Under the pieces are notes generated by a model, which was not told the origin of the DNA, did no database searches, and saw only the letters and a list, made by a program, of their open reading frames with translations. From Escallonia rubra (taxonomy: Eukaryota; Streptophyta; Magnoliopsida; Escalloniales; Escalloniaceae), in assembly GCA_033065855.1 (NCBI GenBank), contig JAVXUO010002549.1, positions 235,024 to 299,023 on the forward strand: DNA of 64,000 nt. Reading direction: 5' to 3'. A program made the position numbers and the translations under genes. Below, piece after piece: positions 55,060 through 64,000 of this stretch; position 1 is the stretch's first letter; the number at the start of each line of letters is the position of its first letter.

Positions 55060-58000
55060 CTACTGCTCTTCATTAGGTTCTTGATTTCTTTGCACCGACC
55101 TGTTGGTTTGCGCACTGCTTTCATACCCACTACTGTCACCCGATTCAATATAGCGTTTCTCCAACCTCTCCTTAATACTGTCACGTTGTGAACGTCCATG
55201 CTCCCGTCCAGCTCTACGGTCCTGAAACGAATATGGAGAGAAAAGAGGAGAAAAGATGGCTGGATGTTAAAACTTCTACTTGAGAAATTCTCATATCAAG
55301 ATGTGTATGGAGAATAATTCTGTATGTAGATCAGGTGCGCTGTATTCGCACCCTTCGAGAAACACTTCGCCACTAGGAACCAGTTTTGATGTAATTGCCA
55401 CTTCTAGATGCATTACCTTAGCGTAAAATAGCATCTAGATGAGGGGTGCGAACACTATCCCAGCCTCTATATACTGTTCCTTGTCTCATATACAATACAC
55501 AGCTCCTTTCTATGAGATTAACAAGTTAACAGAACATGAGACCTCCTCACAGATGCAAGAGATTTAATTTTGACCGGTAAAGAGATAGTTGCATCTACAT
55601 AAACAGTTCATGGTGTAAATGGAGAGCTTGAGGTTAATTTTTAACATACTTTCCTAAAGGAGAGGGATTGGCTTAGGCTTGGGTATGCTCGTGAAAATTG
55701 TTATAAGGGGTTGCAGTGTAATACTGTCAGAACTGTAAACTGTCTTAATGTGATTATTGACTTTGCCACTAACTTTGCCATTGGACATAATAATACTACT
55801 TCTCTGCATTATCCATGTTCATCAGGTGAGACTAGTTATATGCTTACGTCAACCTATTGCCGCCCTTGTCTGGGCTTGCGATCTGACATGTACAATTTCC
55901 AAGTAGTTTGTCACAACGACCTTTGTTTATTGGATTGAAAGTAATTAATCAAAGCAGAGCAGTCTGGTTGTAAGAATGTGAACTTACATCTCGGAAGGGG
56001 AAATCTTCAGCTTCAAGCATATGTATCACATGACCCATTTTCGGCCGTTTCTGAGCATTTGGGTCTACGCAACGTAAAGCTACTAAGAGGGCACGCTTCA
56101 ATGCTCTTGAAGAAGGCTTTTCAGATAGTTTAGGATCCAAAACACCGTCTGCGTTCCGGTTTGTAACCATTGTTTTAAGCCAATCAACTAGGTTCACCTG
56201 AGATTTTAGACTGGAATTTATAATTCAAGTAATCTTAAGAAAACTAGTAGGTGAAATAATTTGAAGGCAACATGAACAGAAGAAAGCAATATTGATTGGT
56301 CTCAAGATCATCAACTACAGTATTGAATACATACCTCCCCTTGAGGACGGCTATAATCTACAGGGTTCCTGCCAGTAATGATCTCCATAATAAGAATCCC
56401 AAAACTGTAGACGTCACTTCTCTCATTCAGCATGCCAGTACTAGCATATTCTGGTGCAACATAGCTACACAACAGAACCAAAAAGTCGTCAGCATATTTT
56501 GCTAATCAGCATTATGCTTACAAGATATAAAACTAATTCACACTAAGAGAGGTTTGACTGACCCAAATGTACCCATAACACGAGTAGTCACGTAACTCCT
56601 CTCCGAGCCCAAGAGTTTAGCTAAGCCGAAGTCCGATACTTTTGGATTCCACAGCTTATCAAGCAAAATGTTACTCGACTTGATGTCGCGATGAACAACT
56701 TTGGGCTCAAGCCCCTCATGGAGATAAGTCAACCTGTTAACATAATTAACTTTCAGTCACGCGGGGACAACATAAACTCCGAATACAGAAACTTGACTGA
56801 AAAGGAAACTATTTGAATTATGTATGTACCCTTTTGCCGTCCCAAGAACGACGTTCATACGAATGTCCCATGAAAGAGGGCTGCAAGGCCCTACATCTCC
56901 ATGAAGCCACTGTTCTAAGTTCCCATTGTCAACAAACTCATAAACAAGGATCCTAAACAAATTAAGCAAGTAAATCAGTGCATCTAAAAGGACATTTGAA
57001 CACGAAGCTTGGCATAAAAACCCTAAACCCTGGGTTCAAAAGCATACATCAACAATCCTTATGGAATGAAGATGAATCCTTATATTGAAAAACTGGCGAA
57101 TTAAAGGTACCTGTGAGCTCCTTCAGCACAGTATCCTAGCAACCTAACCAAATTCTTGTGCCTAACGCGTCCAATTGCTTCGACTTCAACCTTAAACTCC
57201 TTCTCAGCCTGCCCTCTGTAAAATTGATATGAAACAATTATGATAGCATAAAAAGATCCACTTACAACTATCTATTGTCATGGCCTGCTATTCCAAACTT
57301 CATGCTGCATTAATAATAAATTGCCGCAGACAGCATTGTAATTGTCAATTCAGGCTAGGATAATCTAATAAATGATTGAAAATTGTGGCAAGAGTAAATT
57401 AGCATCATAGTTTTTTCACTGATTTGTTGATCTACATAACATATTCCCCAAATCATGCATTTTAATTGAACCCACATAATGCTGCAGAAAACGTGTAATA
57501 TGCTCATATGCATGTATCTTTGCGTGTGTGCGCAAATACTAAAGGATTGTAAGCAATTGAACCTGTTATTGAGCAAATTCTTAACAGCAATTTGAGTATT
57601 ATCCTCCAACACACCACTGTAAACAATCCCGTACCCACCTTCACCAATTACATTCTCATCACAAAAACCATTAGTTGCAGCCTCCAGCTCCCTCAAAGTG
57701 TACCAATGCCCCCACCCCAAATGCGAAACCCCGGGCACAACCATACCCACATGATCACCTGACCCGTGCCCCGAACCGCCACCACCCGCCCGTTCCGGGT
57801 AAGAAATCTTATGTCCCTTCCCAATCTCAATATGAATCCTCTGGTGCCCACTTGGGCTCTCATCCTCAAGCAACAAGGCTTGCTGCTCAGCTCTACCAAA
57901 CTGGTCTGACTCGGGTAACGGGTCGGATGTTAAGGCTGGATGGTTCTTTGGGTTTTCTTGAAAGTGGTGAGTTTGTGACCGAGTTGGGTCGACCCGGATC

Positions 58001-58209
58001 TCTTGAATTTCTTTGGAGACATTAGGGATAGTGGGTTTCTGCAAAGATAGTGACTTTTTGCTGCTGTTGCGCCTTGAGGTTAACCAGAGGGAGATTAAGA
58101 ACATAACAAGGACAATTGCAGCTCCAACGCAAATACCAAGAACTACCCACAAGCGTAGGCCAAAAATTGAGGTCTTTTTTGAGAGCTCATCGTTCAAGAA
58201 CCCTGACAT
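55060..58209 (-). CDS. Receptor-like serine/threonine kinase, At1g01540/At4g01330-like, seven exons
   Basis: A predicted plasma-membrane kinase with a very short extracellular part; ligands and substrates are unknown. Exons on the minus strand: 58209-57563, 57215-57111, 56952-56830, 56733-56563, 56464-56335, 56197-55988 and 55221-55060. All junctions are GT-AG and phases match, giving 515 residues. The membrane segment is at about 21-43 ([17 protein letters not shown]) after [12 protein letters not shown], a phrase conserved in this family. The kinase has the glycine loop IGEGGYG (188-194), Lys210 in AVKNL, HRD with Asp308, DFG at 326-328 and APE at 352-354. The tail (463-515) is charged and ends QEPNEEQ. 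All catalytic residues are intact. The Arabidopsis relative is about 470 residues; the extra length lies mainly in the linker after the membrane segment. Intron 6 is the longest (766 bp). Confidence 0.95.
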
Positions 58210-58620
58210 TTCTGTCCTTCACTCTTTCTTTCCGCTGCTGGTGATGAAGATGGTGATAAGAGGAGTAGTACACGAGCTAAGGGTTGGTGAATGATACAAG
58301 AGGAGAGACAAAGGGGGTGTGTGTAAGGGGGATTTTGAGGCAAATGGGCAGGGACTGTGGAGGCATTGGGACAGTGGTGGGAAAGAGGGGTGGGGTCTTG
58401 GGAAAAGCAGAGCTGTAATGAATGGGACTTCTAGAATGGGAAGAAACCCCACTGGTTTCATACAGATGTACGTGTGTGGAAGACATATTTCAGCTACAGT
58501 GTCAGATAAATATGCACAACTCTTACAGTGGTACTTATTAATCACTTAGGGCATGCAACAATTGTCTTATATACACGTATAATTGAACCCTAAACATTAT
58601 TTATTTGCATTGGTAAAACA
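58210..58620 (-). promoter_or_regulatory. 5' region of the receptor-like kinase gene
   Basis: On the minus strand the 300 bp upstream of the ATG are rich in C and T (CTCTCCTCTTG and similar), typical of a plant 5' leader. No clear TATA box was found. The open frames on either strand here are composition artefacts. Confidence 0.35.
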
Positions 58621-58926
58621 TACTCTCCCCGTCCCAAGAAAAAATTTATTATATTTTTTTTAGACCGTCTCAAAAAAATTATTTACTTTCTAAATTAAGA
58701 AAGACTATTAAGTGTTTTACTATATTTATTTTTTTTCTTACATTTCTCTCTGCACATATAACCCTCTATCGACTCATTTTTTTCTCATAACGTACTTTCT
58801 TCCTCCTCTCAAACCCACTTCCTTCTTTCTTCAAATGTAGAATGAAAAATACACAATATATGACTTATATCTTTAAATATATGTGTCTAGTCGAAGTTGA
58901 GTCATTTTTTTGAAACGGAGGGAATA
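58621..58926. mobile_element. Stowaway MITE
   Basis: TACTCTCCCCGTCCCAAGAAAAAATT at the left pairs with ATTTTTTTGAAACGGAGGGAATA at the right, with TA flanks. It is 306 bp, AT-rich and non-coding, and lies about 410 bp upstream of the kinase start codon. Confidence 0.75.
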
Positions 58927-60120
58927 CAATTTGTTATCAAAATTCGTTTTTGGTCAATTCCAATGTTTGTACGCCTTAATTATCTCCTTAGCTCACAAAC
59001 GGATCTTTAAAGACAATAACAAATGTCGTCGTGCCATTTAGTAGGATTATAGATTTCGTACTTTGTTTCAGTTATTTCGTTCACCTCTTTTTCTAGACAA
59101 AGACAAAATAGATATTTTCAAATGTTGAGCCACTATTTAATTCACCCTGATGGAGAGGACACTGTCAGACCGATACCGTCAATTATTTTTTTTATTTTTA
59201 TTTTTTTCTAAACAAATCATTGCAAAGAGGGGAAACTTACAGAAACATGAGCACTGGTCCCTTGCTCACCCGAAGACAAAATGAGGTGAATGGATGAGTT
59301 AGGGACCATGCCAAAAAAATTACAATCAGCTGCCCATTTAGGGACCGATACCGTCAGTTAGTTTAGCTATTATGGACTCTCGCCCATGTCCTCGAGTAGA
59401 ATGTACTTGCGACCTCCCATGAGCAAAACCACAGGGAAAAAAACAAAACGAAACAACAACAACAAGGATTAATTAAAAAGTACGGTGATAGAATAAGAAG
59501 AATCAAGTAAAAAAGTACTATAGTCTCGGAAAATGTTAATGAGCTGTGTTTGTAAAGTTTTAGAACCTTAACGCCTTAATATCGCAATTTCTTTCGTTGG
59601 GTTAAAAAAAAGAAAGCTTTTGTTATGATTCTTGGTTGTGTAATAAGAAGCAGAATACCGCCTATCAAAGCACTGTTTGATAATACCCTTGTAATTAATC
59701 TATAAGATTTCGCTTTTCGCTTTGATTATTTATGTAGGTGGACGTTGCTTTAGTCAATTTTGTGGACCCTGTGGTTGCTTTATTAATTCAGACATGCCTC
59801 TATGGCACTCAAGCATTGATATAGTCATACTCCATGGCACTCAAATATTCTACTCGATGCTACACCAAACTTACTAAATACTTACTTTGTTTGAAGTTGT
59901 CAAGAATCTTGTAGCCTAAAGTCAAAACAAGAAAGAGAGAGAGAGAGAGAAATCTTGTAGCATACCAATGCTTCGGTCAAGCACATTGCTCCGACCGAAA
60001 TGAAAGCAACAGATTATCCATACGATCTCGTTTTGGCCTCATAGGGGATCATTAAGGGAAAGTACTCTGATACTAAGGAAAAGTTCTAAATAACTTCTCT
60101 TAGGTGTTCATGTTGTTTGA
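58927..60120. other. Intergenic DNA
   Basis: GACCGATACCGTCA occurs twice (59168 and 59342) around a T-rich stretch. AGAGAGAGAG occurs at 59934-59951. No gene was recognised. Confidence 0.5.
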
Positions 60121-60211
60121 TACTCCCTCCGTTCTAAATTATGTGATCATATTTAACTTACACGCTTATTTAACATATGAGTCATATTTTATGAGTTTCT
60201 CGTTCTATTCT

Positions 60212-60246
<35 letters not shown>

Positions 60247-60433
60247 GGAAATGAAAGAGAAAATAGGTTGGTAGAGAATTAAAGTTTGAGAGAGAAATAA
60301 AATAAGTGTAAAAAAGGTAAATATGAAGAAACGCCTACATAATTTTTTTTAATTTAGAAAGTGGTCAATATTTTTGGAACAGCCAAACAAACATATGATA
60401 TTTTTTTTTTTTAAATTTGGAACGGAGGAGTAA
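60121..60433. mobile_element. Stowaway MITE
   Basis: The left end TACTCCCTCCGTTCTAAATT pairs with the right end AAATTTGGAACGGAGGAGTA, with TA on both sides. A GA microsatellite (60211-60244) is inside. It is the best preserved of the Stowaway copies here. Confidence 0.85.
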
Positions 60434-62357
60434 GATTTTGTATGAGGCCGCCTTCACGATCCAAAAGGCTTTACTCGGTTAATTTTTGGAGTACATCCCT
60501 CTCCCACTTGACTCGAGGGATTTAAGAGACGATGAAACGCATGAGCTTATGACCAAGCTGATTACAAGCTCCAGGGGAGGAAACATACTTGACCCCTCCC
60601 CGAGGCTTTTTTTTTTTGGGTGAAAGTACATCCCGGGATGACACCACCTCAGTACAGTGGCTCGGGGGGAGGTGGAACCATTTGTTGCATCGACTACAAT
60701 TTTGGCATCCCTTTTCCACCACCTTCACGAGATTCTCCTCCTTGGCTCTGATAAAGACTTCTCGAATTGCTAAAGCTTATAATAAAGCAACCAGAGTGTC
60801 TCTATTTGCTGGGTTAGTAGACCAATAATAGCACCCCTTTGGTGTTTGAACAAAATACTTGCTAAAGTTTCGGACTATGAAGGACACATCAAATAAGTTA
60901 GGACATTACCTGATCATACTCGTTTGTCTCTATCGTTTAATCACCTGATACACACCTACTCTATCCGCCGATTGAAGATTTACAATAGCGGGATCGGAGT
61001 AAGATTGTGGAGTAAGATTGTGCGAGGTTTCGGAGTGGGATTATTGTTACTATATAGTGGGTTTCAACATGACAGCGGGTATGAGATTCGGAAAAGAGGT
61101 TTCGGGATAGGAGCGTGACCAGAATTTAAGAATTCTGCAACTAAGGATTGTAACGTACAAAACTCAGACATCAAACCGAGATTTTGCCGCTATGAAGACC
61201 GTGTCTCATTATAAATTTTCAGTTTAGAATAGGTCGTTTGAATTACTTGGTAGGATCATCTTGCTGGCTATACATGTGTAATTGGCATGAATGAAATGAA
61301 ATATTATTCTCCTTCTGAAAGCTCTCTCTTTTGTCCTGTATCTCTTTGATTTATCTCTCTGTGTGGCTTCTTCAGAAGATTTCTCTCTATTTGGCTCCCT
61401 CTAAGGGATAACTACTCATTCCTCTTTCCAATTTGAGTTTTCTAGCATGTATTTCAATCAACGCCATAAACAAGCTCAACTGATATGTGAACTACACAAT
61501 ATCAAACAATAATAGAGTAACGAGTAAGAAAATTTAGTTAAAGATACTTGACAAGGAGATTTAAATGGCTCAGCAACTATAGAAGGTTTCAAGATGAATT
61601 TTATAATTCGAGTAAAAATATGGCTCAACGGTCTGATCACAATTTCGACAGTCCACATTCATTTGAGCTTGGGATTTTGTCTCAAAATTAAACATTATAT
61701 CTTTCTCAGAGTGTTCAAACGAACTTACATATATCATATTAAGCCCGCCTTTCTAAACAGGTCAAAGACAAACTATTAATTCTTATCATAAGTAATTAAC
61801 AGTGAATTAATTCCTCGTGGTATGACAGACCATCCTCACCTCACCAACATGATTTCTAGTTTAGAGCTAGTGGAGAATAACATGTCACATAACATGATTA
61901 TTTCACTTCTAACCCTTCAGACTGCTGTAAGGTAGAATTGGGCAAAATCTGAAACTTAAACGATAAATTAGGCTAGCGAGATAAAAAATGACCGAAATTG
62001 CCAATAAATTATTCTCCCTCTTCCAAATCTTTTTTTGCTTATTATAACTTTCATAAGGCTTTTTGAGAAAAATCTTATTCATCCATTCAAGCAACAAACA
62101 TGATGGCCTAATGTAAGCCGTAAGAAAAATACCGGAAACTGTTTGTAGATTAGAAGAGTTACAAGAAATCCTAAGAAACTGCATTTGGCTTCTTCTAAAA
62201 TATAACTCAATGAGGGTCAAGTTACCTCAGCAGTTGAAGGATCATTCGCAGTTACTATAGTCTGTACAGAGAAGGTTAATATTGTCACCAGCAACTTCTT
62301 ACGTAAATTAAGTCCCATCTACGAACATCATCTTCTTGGCGCAGAAGGCAGGCATTA
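60434..62357. other. Intergenic DNA downstream of the SPATULA-like gene
   Basis: A 68-codon minus-strand frame (60728-60522) has a CQNCSRCNKWFH cysteine cluster but no assigned family. ATCGGAGTAAGATTGTGGAGTAAGATTGTG near 60990 is a small tandem repeat. The last few hundred bases before 62358 should include the 3' UTR of the bHLH gene. No other gene is supported. Confidence 0.4.
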
Positions 62358-62809
62358 CTATGAGTTGTTCTCTGAGCAGTTAATGTCTTTGTGATGTGTG
62401 TCAACCCCGCTGATTTCCTGCATATTGGAGAGAAACCGGTGTTTATTCATAGTTTTGATAAAAAGGTAATTCAAGTCTACAACAAAGTTACCTTTGAAGG
62501 TGTCAAATGCGTGAGAAGTCCATACGGGTTTTGAATTGAGTTTTCCAAATTATATGAGGATTCTGGAATGCTAATATTTGTCATCGGAGGGACAACAGGC
62601 TGATTTTGGGCAGTGTGGATGGAAATATCAAACGCTGTGGGCGCGTGGATTGAGATTTCTTGGCTCCCACAAAATGTATCTCCTCTATTGGCATCCAGCA
62701 ATCTGCTTCCCTCATCATACCCGATTTCCCTCTGTGGCAGTTGCATGGATTGCAGTGCTTCTGGTAAGTAAACCGGGTGCAAGCTTAATCCATTTCTCAT
62801 GGTCAACAT
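62358..62809 (-). CDS. SPATULA-like bHLH transcription factor, last two exons (5' part outside window)
   Basis: The penultimate exon (62809-62492, after a TTTTACAG acceptor, donor GTAACT) begins MLTMRNGLSLHPVYLPEALQSMQLPQ. That is the sequence following the bHLH dimerisation helix in SPATULA/ALCATRAZ-type nuclear factors, which control carpel and fruit-margin development. It continues with SSYNLENSIQNPYGLLTHL and PSK. The last exon (62417-62358) reads EISGVDTHHKDINCSENNS and stops at TAG. Both junctions are phase 0. The bHLH domain and the N-terminus are not found up to 64000, so the next intron is longer than 1.19 kb or the gene is broken upstream. SPATULA is the best match by the MLTMRNG and LPQ blocks; other PIF-related bHLHs are less similar here. 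Confidence 0.8.
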
Positions 62810-64000
62810 CTGTAAAACCAACCACGAGATAAGGATCAAGCCACAGTTACTGCTTTTCAGTTTCTTTTCTAATATGTGGCAGGAAAAGAGCTAAAAGTTT
62901 CAAGTTCTAATCGTAGAAAAAGGCAACTTATATGGATATCATGCCTCTACAAACAAGTAGAATTTGAACATATACAAAGTTAGTAGAGCACCAAAATATG
63001 ATTCAGAAATGGGATCTGCCCTTGGCACTAAATGTATTCGAAGCTGAGTTTGCAGACTATGAATTCAAGGCAATTGTGCCAAAATCTGTTGTGGTAAGAG
63101 TGTTGACTAATCTTAATGCTTTGAAGCCTTTGATTGAAGAAATTCCATGAGAATGGATGCCTGAAGCCAATAGGCAAACCCAAACTAATGAGATGTTTTT
63201 GGCTAAAACCATAATTTAGAAAATGCACTTTCATCGAGTGGTTGTAATAAAGCAGGTCAATCACTGATCAAGCTACAAGTGACAACAGTTAAGGAATAAA
63301 TGAAATTAGTAAAGCTTTTCTACCCCATTTTTAGTTCAGATCTGCAGACATGGATATCTACAAAATCAGCTGGAATGCAATTGATAAGAGATTCAAGAAG
63401 ACAATAGTAGTTAGAGCAGGAAAAAGAAACTTAAACACAAATTTGACAGAAAGGTGACGAACTATTTAGACCATGTTAAGATGTTGCACCCCTTAATCTG
63501 CAGGACGATTTGTACACAAACAGGAACGCTGCAACCTAGAGTTTTGCCTACCTAGATATTCCCGGTGGACCGTAAATACACAAGCTGTATTGGGAACACT
63601 TGGACCGTAAATACACTATTTGAGTAGTTTATGCAACTGCATTGTCTGTGGATTTCAGTAAATAATCACTGTAGTAAACTGTAGGTCGTAGTCCTTCAAT
63701 ATAATGTAGAGCAATGATCACATAAGCTCTCAAGCTTTCTTGGTCAGCTTGAAGAGTTAAGGCTGATTAAGACTAGTTTACGAGGTTCCAATGTAGTATT
63801 CTCAATATAACTACTAACTAGTCTAAATTGCAGCTCTTAGATCATAGGGTGAAGAGGCTTTAAAATGGATGTAACTGCACAAGATTGATCCCGCCTAAAT
63901 ATACCCTACACCTTGTCACGAATTTTCTTCAAAGTTGCCATTTTTCCTTGGTTGTGTTGGCTCAGAAGGCTGTGATCCAGGCTACTGGCATGCCGATGGG
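62810..64000. other. Intron of the SPATULA-like gene, or intergenic DNA
   Basis: I looked on the minus strand for the basic helix-loop-helix exons (KRSR, MLDEAIEYLK and LQLQVQ-type words) and did not see them. TGGACCGTAAATACAC is duplicated at about 63563 and 63602. No other feature was recognised. Confidence 0.45.

Noticed and set aside
55711-55938. 75-residue ORF inside intron 6 of the receptor-like kinase
   Set aside because: It is antisense to the gene, within an intron, and has no domain.
1-64000. CRISPR arrays, bacterial operons, riboswitches, phage
   Set aside because: Intron-containing plant genes and plant transposons dominate throughout, and no prokaryotic feature was seen.

Overview
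The window is nuclear DNA of a flowering plant, probably a eudicot. It is AT-rich and repeat-dense, with GT-AG introns, an intronless CC-NB-ARC-LRR resistance gene, a plant receptor-like kinase, a SPATULA-like bHLH gene and plant transposon families (Copia, hAT, Mutator-like, CACTA, Stowaway). All calls come from reading the sequence; no database search was run and the species was not identified.

Layout. 1-5.0 kb holds small non-autonomous elements (a hAT MITE with a perfect 8-bp target duplication, Stowaway-like pieces) and a broken F-box-associated-domain gene. 5-10.4 kb is mostly non-coding, with a LINE RNase H remnant. 10.5-14.4 kb (minus) is an uninterrupted 1318-residue NLR with an in-frame 30-bp minisatellite. 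14.9-23.3 kb is repeats: a 3-kb element with ~590-bp inverted ends around a 597-bp tandem repeat, an AT-rich higher-order array, and a Mutator-like non-autonomous element.

23.3-45.1 kb is a duplicated segment carrying a short-chain dehydrogenase/reductase (SDR) gene and a downstream Copia fragment. Copy A keeps only the last SDR exon; its intron is split by a Mutator-like element and a complete but decayed Copia element, and its Copia fragment by another Mutator-like element. Copy B has a three-exon SDR gene that reads through as 262 residues; its downstream Copia fragment is split by a hAT element carrying a transposase gene and by a Mutator-like element. For four of the five insertions the sister copy shows the empty site, so they postdate the duplication.

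46.7-51.2 kb is a non-autonomous CACTA element (CTA target duplication, subterminal GCGACGG repeats) carrying a B3-domain gene fragment, a UGT91-like glycosyltransferase 5' fragment with its apparent promoter, and a scrap of Copia RNase H. 51.3-54.6 kb is MITEs, microsatellites and more of the AT-rich repeat. 55.06-58.21 kb (minus) is a seven-exon membrane receptor-like kinase whose exons join in frame to 515 residues. 58.6-62.3 kb is MITEs and intergenic DNA. 62.36-62.81 kb (minus) holds the last two exons of a SPATULA-like bHLH gene that runs off the right edge.

The likely functional host genes are the NLR, SDR copy B, the receptor-like kinase and the SPATULA-like gene. They show no common pathway; ordinary genes are separated by nested transposons, several of which carry host gene pieces.
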